Shown here one piece after another: positions 18,588 to 28,229 of a stretch of DNA of 45,064 bases. Below the pieces are notes generated by a model. That model was not told the DNA's origin. It worked only from the letters and a program-made list of their open reading frames with translations, and ran no database searches. The position numbers were made by a program, and so were the translations under genes. The stretch's first letter is position 1, and the number at the start of each line of letters is the position of its first letter. The DNA lies in the NCBI GenBank assembly GCA_025210525.1, contig JAOARP010000056.1:1-45064 (forward strand), in the 5' to 3' direction. This stretch comes from Marinisporobacter sp. GTDB lineage: Bacteria; Bacillota; Clostridia; Peptostreptococcales; Thermotaleaceae.

Positions 18588-18950
18588 ATGGAAAAATTAT
18601 TAACAAATTATTTTGAAACAGGATCAATGGTTTTATTTGGAGTAGGTTTTGTAACGCTATTGCTCCATAATAACTTAATTAAAAAAATTATTGGAATGAA
18701 TATTATGGATACAGCTGTGTTTTTATTTTTTATTGCAAAGGGAAGTATAAAAGGGAAAGAAGCACCTATTGTCACAGGTGTTCATAAAGGAATAGAAGGA
18801 TATATCAATCCCATTCCTACAGCACTCATGCTTACAGGAATTGTTGTGGCAGTGAGTGTTACTGCTTTTGCCCTTGCCCTTACGGTAAAGCTTTATGAAA
18901 AATATGGAACTGTTGAATTAGATGAAATTATGAAAATGAGGGGGGATTAG
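18588..18950 (+). CDS. mrpC: Mrp antiporter subunit C (NuoK-like)
   Basis: 120 residues, three membrane helices; related to NuoK of complex I. Motifs: NLIKKIIGMNIMDTAVFLF and NPIPTALMLTGIVVAVSVTA. AAGGAG lies 9 bases before the ATG, inside the end of mrpB. Confidence 0.88.
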   Translation: MEKLLTNYFETGSMVLFGVGFVTLLLHNNLIKKIIGMNIMDTAVFLFFIAKGSIKGKEAPIVTGVHKGIEGYINPIPTALMLTGIVVAVSVTAFALALTVKLYEKYGTVELDEIMKMRGD

Positions 18951-18951
18951 A

Positions 18952-20424
18952 ATGGCTTATGCAAATAATTTTCCATTACTGGTGATCTTGATCCTTTTTA
19001 TTAGTGCATTTACTATGCCACTGATCAAGAAAAATAAATTTGTAAAGATCTTAAGCTTATCAACTATGAGTAGTTCTTTTCTTTTAGGGATTTTCACATT
19101 ACAAAGGGTATTAGAAAAGGGAAGTTTTTCTTATAAGGTAGGACACTTTGAATCACCTTGGGGAATAGAATTTCAAATCGGAACGGTAGAAAGTATGATG
19201 ATTATTTTATTTACAGGTGTTGCAACACTTGTCCTGTGGTATTCTGTTTATACCATTGAAAATGAAATAAAAGAAAACAAAATAGGTTTTTATTATTTAC
19301 TCATTAATATTTTAGTAGGCTCTTTATTAGGAATGGTATTTACAAATGATTTATTCAATGCTTTTGTATTCATTGAAGTAACAACCCTTGCTTCTTGTGG
19401 AATTATCGTTGTAAAGGATAAAAAAGAAAATATCGCTGCTACTTTAAAATATTTGATCTTAAGTAGTTTAGGTTCGGGCCTTGTTTTGATGGGAATTGCA
19501 TTTTTATATGACATTACAGGAAATTTGAATATGACTTATATACACAAGGAATTGATGAGGACTTATGGAGAATACCAAAATACACTTCATATTGCAGCAG
19601 GGCTTTTTACAGTAGGAATCGGAATAAAAAGTGCCATGTTCCCTATGCATATATGGCTTCCAGATGCTCATTCTAGTGCGCCATCTTCTTCAAGTGCTAT
19701 TCTTTCAGCACTCGTACTAAAATCACCTATTTTACTCCTTATAAAAATACTATATAGAATATTTGGTGAACAGATGATTAGCGAATTTTCCATACTCAAC
19801 TTGATTTTGATATTAGGGACCGTTGGAATGATCATGGGTTCAGTTTTCGCCATCAAGCAAAAGGAGATCAAAAGAGTCATTGCTTATTCAAGTGTTGCTC
19901 AGATGGGGTATATATTCTTTGGAATAGGTCTTGGAAATAAGCTAGGGCTTACCATGGCAGTCTTTCATATTATAGGGCATGCAGTAACGAAATCTGCATT
20001 GTTTTTAACAGCAGGTAGAATGATTGAAAAGACAGGAAAGAAAAAATTGAATGATCTAAGGGGCATTGGAAAGGAAATGCCTTATACCTTGGGCTTGTTT
20101 ACAATGGGAGCCTTGTCTATGGTAGGAATTCCAATACTTCCTGGATTTATCAGTAAGTGGTATTTATCCCTTGCTAGTATTGATTCAGGGAAAATGATCT
20201 ATGTGGCAGCAATACTTCTTAGTAGTTTATTAAATGCAGCTTACTATTTCCCTATTGTTGTAAATGGATATTTCGGAGAAGAAAATCTAAAGGATAAAAT
20301 TTATAAATCTAAAGAAAATACTATGGAAGCATTGATTCCTTTAGGGTTTTTGATTGTAGGAATGATTGTTGTGGGAGCAATTTCCCATAAAATCATGGAT
20401 ATCATTGCTTTAGGAATTGTATAG
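18952..20424 (+). CDS. mrpD: Mrp antiporter subunit D (proton/cation-translocating)
   Basis: 490 residues, about 14 membrane helices, NuoM/NuoN-like. The conserved glutamate is in NAFVFIEVTTLAS and the conserved lysine in GIGIKSAMFPMHIWLPDAH; a second lysine is in LSALVLKSPILL. The histidine in PDAH, conserved in proton-pumping relatives, is present. Begins 1 base after mrpC. Confidence 0.88.
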   Translation: MAYANNFPLLVILILFISAFTMPLIKKNKFVKILSLSTMSSSFLLGIFTLQRVLEKGSFSYKVGHFESPWGIEFQIGTVESMMIILFTGVATLVLWYSVYTIENEIKENKIGFYYLLINILVGSLLGMVFTNDLFNAFVFIEVTTLASCGIIVVKDKKENIAATLKYLILSSLGSGLVLMGIAFLYDITGNLNMTYIHKELMRTYGEYQNTLHIAAGLFTVGIGIKSAMFPMHIWLPDAHSSAPSSSSAILSALVLKSPILLLIKILYRIFGEQMISEFSILNLILILGTVGMIMGSVFAIKQKEIKRVIAYSSVAQMGYIFFGIGLGNKLGLTMAVFHIIGHAVTKSALFLTAGRMIEKTGKKKLNDLRGIGKEMPYTLGLFTMGALSMVGIPILPGFISKWYLSLASIDSGKMIYVAAILLSSLLNAAYYFPIVVNGYFGEENLKDKIYKSKENTMEALIPLGFLIVGMIVVGAISHKIMDIIALGIV

Positions 20425-20435
20425 GGAGGTAGACT

Positions 20436-21884
20436 ATGAATGCATTTATACTCGTTCCCATTCTTATGCCATTTTTATTGGCTATATTAGGAACAAAGGT
20501 TTTGTATAAAGGAAAAAATATTAGAAATAGATATGCCATTATAGGCGTAAGTTTAAATTTATTAGCATTAATAGGTGTTCTTTACATGGGTGGAGGAGAG
20601 ATTCATATATTAAAGATTAATCCATTCATAGATGTTTATTTCAAAATAGATAAGCTAGGGATATTATTTTCCTTACTGGCATCTATTTTATGGATCTTTA
20701 CAACTTTTTATTCTTCTGTATATATGGATCATGAAAAAAAACAAGAAAGATTCTTTATCTTCTTCATTTTAACATTGGGAATTACCTTAGGGATTGCTTT
20801 TTCAGGAAATTTATTTACCCTTTATATATTCTATGAATTATTAACATTAGCTACATTCCCATTAGTGATTCATGCAGGAAGTAAAGAAGCTTTATATAGT
20901 GGAAGAAAATATTTGATTTATTCCTTTGGAGGAGCAACACTAGCTCTTTTAGGCATGATTTTACTATTTAGCATTAGTAATACCCTTAACTTTGTTGAGG
21001 GAGGGGTATTAGGAAATATTATGATAGAAAATCCTAAACTATTACTGACTATCTTTTTAGTTATGTTTATTGGATTTGGGGTAAAAGCTGCTATTGTACC
21101 TTTTCATTCTTGGCTTCCAGCTGCAATGGTTGCCCCTACTCCTGTAAGTTCACTGCTACATGCTGTGGCAGTTGTGAAGTCTGGAATATTTGTATTGGTT
21201 CGTGTTTGTTATTTTATCTTTGGTGCAGATGTTATAAGAACAATTCATGGAAATACTTATATAGGAATATTGGTTTTTTTGACGATTCTTTTAGGTTCTT
21301 TATTAGCATTGCATCAGGAAAATCTAAAAAAGAGGCTTGCTTATTCTACTGTAAGTCAACTAGGGTATATTGTACTGGGGATTATTCTTTTAAATGAAGA
21401 TGCTTTGATTGGAGGACTTCTTCATCTTGTGAATCATGCAGTGATAAAAATCACTTTGTTTTTCTGTGTAGGAGCCATTTATTTCATGACTCATAAGAAA
21501 AACATAGGGGAGATTAGGGGAATTGGAAAACAAATGCCTGTGACTATGTGGTGCTTTGGGATTGCATCTATTTCTCTTATAGGAATTCCTCCCACAAATG
21601 CTTTTGTAAGTAAGTGGTTTCTAGCCCTTGGAGGATTATCTGAAAATAAGGTTATTTTCCCAATTATTTTATTAGTGAGTGCTTTTCTTACAGCTGCATA
21701 TTTATTGCCTATTGTAGTGACAGCCTTTTTCCATGGAGAAGAAAACAAAGATGTAGAAAAATTAGATCCTCCTCCTGGGATGATGGTACCTATTGTTTTA
21801 TTAACAGGAGTGACTATTTTCTTAGGATTATTTCCAAATGTGATTCTTCATTATATACAAAAAATTGTTGAGAATATCGTATAA
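20436..21884 (+). CDS. Second antiporter-like subunit (MrpD/NuoM family)
   Basis: 482 residues, about 14 helices. Glu in LFTLYIFYELLTLATFP, Lys in GFGVKAAIVPFHSWLPAAM and Lys in HAVAVVKSGIF are conserved. The PAAMVAPTPVSSLLHA form resembles MrpA N-terminal/NuoL proteins more than MrpD. RBS GGGAGG precedes the ATG. Confidence 0.85.
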   Translation: MNAFILVPILMPFLLAILGTKVLYKGKNIRNRYAIIGVSLNLLALIGVLYMGGGEIHILKINPFIDVYFKIDKLGILFSLLASILWIFTTFYSSVYMDHEKKQERFFIFFILTLGITLGIAFSGNLFTLYIFYELLTLATFPLVIHAGSKEALYSGRKYLIYSFGGATLALLGMILLFSISNTLNFVEGGVLGNIMIENPKLLLTIFLVMFIGFGVKAAIVPFHSWLPAAMVAPTPVSSLLHAVAVVKSGIFVLVRVCYFIFGADVIRTIHGNTYIGILVFLTILLGSLLALHQENLKKRLAYSTVSQLGYIVLGIILLNEDALIGGLLHLVNHAVIKITLFFCVGAIYFMTHKKNIGEIRGIGKQMPVTMWCFGIASISLIGIPPTNAFVSKWFLALGGLSENKVIFPIILLVSAFLTAAYLLPIVVTAFFHGEENKDVEKLDPPPGMMVPIVLLTGVTIFLGLFPNVILHYIQKIVENIV

Positions 21885-21911
21885 AAGATGTTTTACCAAA
21901 GAGGGGGAAGT

Positions 21912-23885
21912 GTGGTGCTTTATAAAATAGCTTTAATGACCATCTTATTATTACCAAGCTTTGCGGCAGTAATGGGATATATGTTAGGAAAGAAAAGCGA
22001 AAAAAATAGAGATTTATTGAATATGCTTATAACAGGAATAGAATTACTCATAGTAGTGATGCTTTACAAAGAGGTTATGAGGGGACCTATTGAACTTTTT
22101 ATACCCGATATTATGGGTACAGGGTTATATCTAAAACTAGATGTTTTCCGATATATATTTGTATTAATTAGTGCTTTTATATGGTTTTTAACGACCATAT
22201 ATTCTACCCAATATTTAATAAGATATAAAAACAGAAACAGATATTATGCATTTTTCATGCTTACTCTAGGAAGTACGGTAGGAATATTTTTATCTGAAAA
22301 TATATTAAATCTATTTACCTTCTTTGAAATTATGTCTTTTACTTCTTATGCTCTTATTATCCATGATCAGGATGAATATGCATTAGATGCAGGAAAGATC
22401 TATATTGGTATGGCTATAGCTGGTGGAATGGTACTTTTAATGGGGTTATTCCTATTATATGAGTACACAGGGATATTAAATATTAGTCAATTAGGAGAAG
22501 CGGTAGACGTTTTAGGTAATATGAAATACCTTATAAGCTTTTTGATTATTGTAGGATTTGGAGTAAAGGCGAGCATTGTACCTCTTCATGTATGGGTACC
22601 AAAGGTTTATCCAGCTGCCCCTACTCCTGCTAGTGCAATTCTTTCTGGAGTGCTTTTAAAGACAGGTTTATTTGGGATTATGATTACAACAGAAAACCTA
22701 ATGGGGGGAGATTTTGTAGTTTCAAGTGTTGTATTTGGATTAGGTCTTGCCAATATGTTTTTAGGAGGAATGCTTGCATTATTACAAAGAAATATCAAGA
22801 GGATATTGGCATACAGCGGAATGAGTCAGGCGGGATATATCTTAGTGGGGATAGGTCTTTGTGGCATATTAAAAGAACATAAGGGGGTTGCTCTTTACGG
22901 AACTCTTTATCATATTATCAATCATGCTGTGTTTAAAGTATTACTTTTTATGGGAACAGGAATCATTTACATGGTTTTAAGAGATGTAAGTATTAATGCT
23001 ATTAAAGGCTTTGGAAAGCATAAAAAAATACTCAAAGGTGTATTTTTTATAGGACTTTGTGCCATTATGGGCATGCCTGGATTTAATGGATTTATTAGCA
23101 AAACTCTTTTACACGAAGCTTTATATGAAGCTCATCATATGTATCCTAATACGTGGATGACTTTAGCAGAAATTATTTTTACCATTAGTAGTAGCTTTAC
23201 AGTAGCTTATATGCTGAAAATTTTTGTGACTGTATTTATGGAGAAGGATGAAAAATATAGAGGGCAATTTAAAGAGCATATCAAAAAAAGAGCATTACTA
23301 CCTATGATCATTCTAAGTGTAGCCGTTTTGTATATAGGAATCAATCCAGGAAAGATTCTTGTGATACTCAATAAGGCTGTAGAAAATTTTGGGGTAACTA
23401 AAGCTTTAGAAGTGCATTTTTATACCTTTAGCAATATAAAAAGCTCTTTCATGACTATTTTTATAGGTATAGGAATTTATATAGGTTTTGTTAGAGGATA
23501 TCTAAGAAAGAAGGACGGAGAAGAAAGCTTCTATGTGAATCCATCCCTTAGTTGGTTTAGTCTTGAAAGAAATATATATGCACCAATTCTTCAGGGTACT
23601 TTCTCATCTACATCAGCAGTTTTTCATGTTCTTGATCGGGGAGTAGTGAATTTTGTTCATTATCTAGGAGACCGTGTAAAAGCTTTTAGTGGAATGAAGA
23701 TCAAAAGAAACTATGGAAATTATAGTATGGAAAATGGAGATAATTTTGTAATAGAAAATAATGATGATTTTCATAGTTTAAAAGAGATTATGGCGAAATT
23801 ATCTAAGAATATGAATAGCTTAATGTATTCCGTATTTATTGTTGCTGCAATTCTTGCAGTGATGCTAACTATATTAGTTTTTTAA
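21912..23885 (+). CDS. Third antiporter-like subunit with C-terminal extension (copy 1 of duplicate)
   Basis: 657 residues from GTG at 21912 (GTG at 21915 is equally possible; GAGGGGG is at 21901-21907). About 14 helices of the NuoL/MrpA type, then a C-terminal extension of about 150 residues with two more predicted helices. Conserved Glu in LNLFTFFEIMSFTSYA and Lys in GFGVKASIVPLHVWVPKVYP and GVLLKTGLFG. The histidine that usually follows the WLPxA motif is replaced: VPKVYPAAP rather than LPKAHPAAP. Highly similar along its whole length to the next gene, so the pair arose by tandem duplication. Confidence 0.85.
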   Translation: MVLYKIALMTILLLPSFAAVMGYMLGKKSEKNRDLLNMLITGIELLIVVMLYKEVMRGPIELFIPDIMGTGLYLKLDVFRYIFVLISAFIWFLTTIYSTQYLIRYKNRNRYYAFFMLTLGSTVGIFLSENILNLFTFFEIMSFTSYALIIHDQDEYALDAGKIYIGMAIAGGMVLLMGLFLLYEYTGILNISQLGEAVDVLGNMKYLISFLIIVGFGVKASIVPLHVWVPKVYPAAPTPASAILSGVLLKTGLFGIMITTENLMGGDFVVSSVVFGLGLANMFLGGMLALLQRNIKRILAYSGMSQAGYILVGIGLCGILKEHKGVALYGTLYHIINHAVFKVLLFMGTGIIYMVLRDVSINAIKGFGKHKKILKGVFFIGLCAIMGMPGFNGFISKTLLHEALYEAHHMYPNTWMTLAEIIFTISSSFTVAYMLKIFVTVFMEKDEKYRGQFKEHIKKRALLPMIILSVAVLYIGINPGKILVILNKAVENFGVTKALEVHFYTFSNIKSSFMTIFIGIGIYIGFVRGYLRKKDGEESFYVNPSLSWFSLERNIYAPILQGTFSSTSAVFHVLDRGVVNFVHYLGDRVKAFSGMKIKRNYGNYSMENGDNFVIENNDDFHSLKEIMAKLSKNMNSLMYSVFIVAAILAVMLTILVF

Positions 23886-23908
23886 AAAATTGATGAAGAG
23901 GGTGGTTT

Positions 23909-25894
23909 TTGTTGATTCATAAAATCATATTGTTGATGATCTTACTTCTTCCTGGAATAAGCGCAATGGTTGGATGGATTTTAGGGAGAAAAAATGAAAG
24001 GTATCGAGATATTTTAAATGTCTTAATGACAGGGATAGAACTTCTTTTGGTGATCCTTCTTTACAATCGGGTACTCAAGGAGCCTATTACCCTTTTCATA
24101 CCGGATATTATGGGGATAGGTCTCTATCTAAAGTTAGATGCTTTTAGATATATTTTTGTTTTTATTACTACTTTTGTATGGTTTTTAGCAACTATGTATT
24201 CTACTCAGTATCTTATAAGGTATAAGAACAGAAATAGGTATTATGCTTTCTTTATGCTTACCTTAGCTAGTACCGTTGGAATATTTTTATCTGAAAATAT
24301 ATTAAATCTATTTACCTTTTTCGAAATCATGTCTTTTACCTCCTATGCCCTCATTATTCATGATGAGGATGAATATGCCCATGATGCAGGAAAATCATAT
24401 TTAGGAATGGCGATTGCTGCCGGAATGATCTTACTTATGGGATTATTTTTACTATATGATTATACAGCTACTCTAAATATAAGTGAATTAGCAGAAAAAG
24501 TAGGAGAGATGGGAAACATCAAATATTTAATTAGTATATTGATTATTATAGGGTTTGGGACAAAGGCAAGTATGTTTCCTCTTCATGTGTGGTTACCAAA
24601 AGCTCATCCAGCAGCTCCTACTCCTGCTAGTGCTGTACTTTCTGGAATACTTATAAAGACAGGTATTTTTGGTATCATTATAACAGTAGGAATTATGATG
24701 GAGGGGGATGTATTCCTTTCTACAGCTATATTAATTCTTGGCTTTACAAACATGTTTGTAGGCGGATTCTTCGCATTGTTCCAAAGAAATATCAAAAGAA
24801 TTCTTGCATATAGTAGCATGAGTCAGGCAGGATATATACTCGTTGGGATAGGGCTTATAGGATTATTAAAAGATCATAAGCCAATTGCCATATATGGAAC
24901 TCTTTATCATATATTCAATCATGCTATATTTAAGGTACTTTTATTTATGGGTGCAGGAATTATTTACATGATCTTGCATGAATTGAGTATTAATGAAATC
25001 AGAGGCTTTGGAAAACACAAGATTTTATTAAAAGGTGTATTTTTCACAGGATTATTAGCTATTATTGGGATGCCTGGATTTAATGGTTTTATTAGTAAAA
25101 CACTACTACATCATGCTTTAGCAGAGGCTCATGAGATGTATCATAGTATATGGTGGTCCTTAGGGGAGGCTGTATTTACTGTAAGTAGTGCATTTACAGT
25201 AGCCTATCTTCTTAAAATATTTATTGCTGTATTTATGGAGAAAAACGAAAAGTATAAAGGTCAATATAAAGATCATGTTCGAAAAAGAGCACTATTCCCT
25301 ATGGCTATTTTAGGAATAGTTGTGATCCTTATAGGATTTAAGCCAAAATTGTTATTTCCATTAATAGAAAGTGCTATGAAGACTTTTGATGTAAATGGAG
25401 CTATAGAATCTCATTTTTATACCTATGGTAATATACAATCTTCAATTATTACTATTCTAATAGGTGTATTCATTTATCTAGGTTTTGTTCAAATGTATCT
25501 TAGAAAGCATGAGGAAGGGAAGTATTTTTATATTAATCCTTCCTTGAGTTGGTTTGATCTTGAAAGAGATTTTTATCATCCAATACTTCGGATGCTTTTC
25601 ACATCTACCTCTGCTGTTTTTCATTTTCTAGATAGAATCGTAGTGGATATGGTGTATTTAGGAAGAGCTTTAGTAAAAGCTTTGAGTGGTATTCAGATTA
25701 GGAGAGAAAAATATAAAAAACCTGGAACAAAAAATGCGGTGGATGTAAAGCATTTTATAGAGGATATTCATTTTGAATTCAATAGTTTATCAGATGTAAT
25801 GGGGAGAATATATAGTCGTGCAAATAGCTTAATGTATAGTCTATTTATGGTAGCTCTTATTCTAGCAATGGTTTTAGTGATTCTTGTTTTCTAG
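23909..25894 (+). CDS. Fourth antiporter-like subunit with C-terminal extension (copy 2 of duplicate)
   Basis: 661 residues from TTG at 23909 (TTG at 23912 also possible; AGGGTGG is just upstream). Same architecture as the previous gene, with FFEIMSFTSYALIIHDEDEYA, GFGTKASMFPLHVWLPKAHPAAP and GILIKTGIFG; this copy keeps the histidine. The C-terminal part (INPSLSWFDLERDFYHP...STSAVFHFLDR) is shared with its duplicate. Last gene of the operon, ended by a long palindromic terminator. No hydrogenase, formate dehydrogenase or other redox subunit is present in the operon. Confidence 0.85.
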   Translation: MLIHKIILLMILLLPGISAMVGWILGRKNERYRDILNVLMTGIELLLVILLYNRVLKEPITLFIPDIMGIGLYLKLDAFRYIFVFITTFVWFLATMYSTQYLIRYKNRNRYYAFFMLTLASTVGIFLSENILNLFTFFEIMSFTSYALIIHDEDEYAHDAGKSYLGMAIAAGMILLMGLFLLYDYTATLNISELAEKVGEMGNIKYLISILIIIGFGTKASMFPLHVWLPKAHPAAPTPASAVLSGILIKTGIFGIIITVGIMMEGDVFLSTAILILGFTNMFVGGFFALFQRNIKRILAYSSMSQAGYILVGIGLIGLLKDHKPIAIYGTLYHIFNHAIFKVLLFMGAGIIYMILHELSINEIRGFGKHKILLKGVFFTGLLAIIGMPGFNGFISKTLLHHALAEAHEMYHSIWWSLGEAVFTVSSAFTVAYLLKIFIAVFMEKNEKYKGQYKDHVRKRALFPMAILGIVVILIGFKPKLLFPLIESAMKTFDVNGAIESHFYTYGNIQSSIITILIGVFIYLGFVQMYLRKHEEGKYFYINPSLSWFDLERDFYHPILRMLFTSTSAVFHFLDRIVVDMVYLGRALVKALSGIQIRREKYKKPGTKNAVDVKHFIEDIHFEFNSLSDVMGRIYSRANSLMYSLFMVALILAMVLVILVF

Positions 25895-25899
25895 CATAA

Positions 25900-25938
25900 A
25901 AAAGTCCAATAAGGGTTAACCCTTATTGGACTTCTTTT
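25900..25938. terminator. Bidirectional terminator, perfect 32-bp palindrome
   Basis: AAGTCCAATAAGGGTT (25902-25917) is followed at once by its exact reverse complement (25918-25933), with A-run and T-run on the outer sides. It separates the Mrp operon from the convergent hpd cluster. Confidence 0.9.
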
Positions 25939-25944
25939 AATGGC

Positions 25945-26883
25945 TTAGAAGCTCGTATCAGAGCCGATATAACAGGCAATATCATTATTTAAGAAAATAT
26001 CCTGAATAGCATTTAATTTTTTGAGTGGGGTAGCTTCTTCATTTCTATAAGGATATAGCTTTCCTAGCTGACTCCATTTAGAGTCTCCTAATCTATGGAA
26101 GGGAAGAATATTGATTTCAAACAATCCTAATCTTTTCATAAACTGAACTGTTGCATGAATATTTTCATCTGTATCATTAAAGGAACGGATAACAGGCATT
26201 CTTAAAACTAATCGACCTTTCCAAGAGGAAGAACTCAAGTTTTCGATATTTTTTAAAATCAAATCATTATAAACCCCTGTTTTTTCTTTATGTTTTTCTC
26301 GATCCATATGTTTCACATCAATAAAGGCAAAGTCAATTAGATCCATCAGCTGAAGAAAAGTATTAGGGTCTGTATAAGCAGTCGTTTCTATAGCTGTATG
26401 AATATATTTTTCTTTACAAAGCTTAAGCATTTCTAGTAAAAACTCTTTTTGTAAAAATGCTTCTCCACCACTGAAGGTAACCCCTCCTCTTTCTCCCCAA
26501 TATTGACGATCACGAGAAAGAATCTTTATTAAATCTGTTGAAGTATACCATTTACCGCAAACCTTTAAGGCTTCATGGTAACAAGCCTTTGTACAATCAA
26601 AGGTTTTACAACTATTGCAAAGATTCCAGTCAATAGAGACTTTTTCGTGATCTATGTGAATGGCATTATAAGAACAAGCATTGACGCATCGAGTACACCC
26701 TTTAGCAGCTTTACATTTATTTTGTGCAAACATAAGCTTTTGTCTATAAGTCCAACCTTCAGGGTTTGCACACCAATCGCACTGAAGAGGGCATCCAGAG
26801 AAAAAGCATATAGTTCTACAACCAGGACCATCATGAACGGAATAACTTTGGATATCAAAGAGTAATCCTTTTTTTTCTTTCAT
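25945..26883 (-). CDS. hpdA: 4-hydroxyphenylacetate decarboxylase activating enzyme (radical SAM)
   Basis: 312 residues. Glycyl-radical-enzyme activase: uses S-adenosylmethionine and a [4Fe-4S] cluster to put the glycyl radical on HpdB. Visible: SVHDGPGCRT, radical SAM cysteines in CPLQCDWC (CX3CX2C), an insert with two ferredoxin-like cysteine groups (CTRCVNAC, CNSCKTFDCTKAC), GGVTFSGGE, and DVKHMDREKHKEKTGVYNDL, which closely resembles known HpdA sequences. ATG at 26883 is chosen because AAAAGGAG precedes it by about 8-9 bases; a longer start at 26907 has no RBS but overlaps the MFS stop. Last gene of the cluster. Confidence 0.9.
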   Translation of the reverse strand: MKEKKGLLFDIQSYSVHDGPGCRTICFFSGCPLQCDWCANPEGWTYRQKLMFAQNKCKAAKGCTRCVNACSYNAIHIDHEKVSIDWNLCNSCKTFDCTKACYHEALKVCGKWYTSTDLIKILSRDRQYWGERGGVTFSGGEAFLQKEFLLEMLKLCKEKYIHTAIETTAYTDPNTFLQLMDLIDFAFIDVKHMDREKHKEKTGVYNDLILKNIENLSSSSWKGRLVLRMPVIRSFNDTDENIHATVQFMKRLGLFEINILPFHRLGDSKWSQLGKLYPYRNEEATPLKKLNAIQDIFLNNDIACYIGSDTSF

Positions 26884-26903
26884 TTGTCCAAACTCCTTTT
26901 TTA

Positions 26904-28163
26904 TCATTTATGTTCTGCAGATAATGGCAAGAAGAAGGCTACAACGGCAGAAACAGCAAAGGAACAGGTTGCGAAAATGATAGAGTTTTGATAATTTCCT
27001 GATAGATCAAATAAATATCCGCCCATGAAGCTTCCTACAGCAGGGCCGATTCCCATAACGATTAAGGTGGCAGCCCCCCAAATCTTTCCTAAAGTCTTTC
27101 CACCATAAATAGAACCTGCATAGCCAGCAACACCACCAGGCTCGATAGCCCAATAAATAGCAAATAGAAGACAAGCTATACCACTAAAAGCCATAGAAGA
27201 TTTTGTACTTAGTAAAAGAATACAGGCAATAACTCCTGTGATTGGAGCAAAAATTAGTACAGTTTTTCTTCCCTTTGCTTCTGATATGGACTTTGTTACA
27301 ATATGGTCTGCGATTTTTCCCATAAGAGGCATGGTGAAAATTCCAGCAACACCAATAATAACGTATAAATTTGTAGCTGCATCTAGTGATAATTTAATAT
27401 CACGAGTCCAATACATAACTACTTGTGTCCAGATTAAGAATTCAGCTACCATACTCGTTAAGAAAGCAATGATAGCTCCCCAGATAGCAGATTTGCTAAA
27501 GGCTTCTCTAAGGCTCCAAACATAATCATCCTTTTTAGAAGAATCTCCTGTTTTTACAAGTCCAAAGGGTTCAAGACCATAATCCTGTGGATTTTTCTTT
27601 GCGACTTTGGCTGCAATTACAAGAGCAATAAAAACAACAATAGCTAAGCCTTTCATAGCTAAGCGCCAATCCATAGTTAAAAGAATTTTTTTTACACCTA
27701 AGCTTAAAACTACTTGTGCTACAGGAGCACCCATGAAAGCGAAGCCCCACATAGTAGCATAAGATTTTCCTACATACCATTTGCGAACAGAAACGGTTGA
27801 GGAAACCCAAAGCATACCTGTTCCAATTCCAGCGAAAATTACGTATGGAATCAAATAAGATAGATAAGTTTGTGCATTACTAGTGATATAAAAACCAAGG
27901 GCTGCACAAACAGAACCGATGGCGTAAGCTGGCTTTGTTCCCCATTTATCAATGATCATACCACTAAAAAAAGCAGTGATAGCATAAACAGTCATCATTA
28001 AGGAATATCCTAATGATAATTGGGAAACACTCCATCCTAAACCCTTTGACATAGGACCTAATAAAACAGAGAAGGTGGATCTATAACCAAAAAGACAAAA
28101 AACAGCAAGCCATGAAGCGAGAACAACCATATGACCCAAATGTTTTGCTTTTTTTTCATCCAT
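26904..28163 (-). CDS. MFS transporter (oxalate/formate antiporter-like) of the hpd cluster
   Basis: 419 residues, 12 predicted membrane helices, major facilitator of the OFA/monocarboxylate type (GMIIDKWGTKPAYAIG between helices 2 and 3). AAGGAGG lies 7 bases before the ATG at 28163. Placed between hpdC and hpdA, so it probably moves 4-hydroxyphenylacetate or another aryl acid in, or product out; the direction and substrate are inference. Confidence 0.85.
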   Translation of the reverse strand: MDEKKAKHLGHMVVLASWLAVFCLFGYRSTFSVLLGPMSKGLGWSVSQLSLGYSLMMTVYAITAFFSGMIIDKWGTKPAYAIGSVCAALGFYITSNAQTYLSYLIPYVIFAGIGTGMLWVSSTVSVRKWYVGKSYATMWGFAFMGAPVAQVVLSLGVKKILLTMDWRLAMKGLAIVVFIALVIAAKVAKKNPQDYGLEPFGLVKTGDSSKKDDYVWSLREAFSKSAIWGAIIAFLTSMVAEFLIWTQVVMYWTRDIKLSLDAATNLYVIIGVAGIFTMPLMGKIADHIVTKSISEAKGRKTVLIFAPITGVIACILLLSTKSSMAFSGIACLLFAIYWAIEPGGVAGYAGSIYGGKTLGKIWGAATLIVMGIGPAVGSFMGGYLFDLSGNYQNSIIFATCSFAVSAVVAFFLPLSAEHK

Positions 28164-28186
28164 TTTCAAACCTCCTTTTTATAAAT

Positions 28187-28220
28187 AAGAAGAGCGCAAA
28201 AATTTATGAGCGCTCTTCTT
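28187..28220. promoter_or_regulatory. Intercistronic hairpin between hpdC and MFS gene
   Basis: AAGAAGAGCGC and GCGCTCTTCTT form a perfect 11-bp stem around a 12-base loop. On the coding (minus) strand no T-run follows, so it may be a weak terminator or an mRNA-processing/stability element lowering expression of the transporter and activase relative to hpdBC. Confidence 0.65.
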
Positions 28221-28229
28221 TTGCATAAA

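Noticed and set aside
16590-25894. Complex I or membrane-bound hydrogenase operon
   Set aside because: No quinone-site, iron-sulfur or nickel-iron subunits are present; all genes are Mrp-type membrane subunits.
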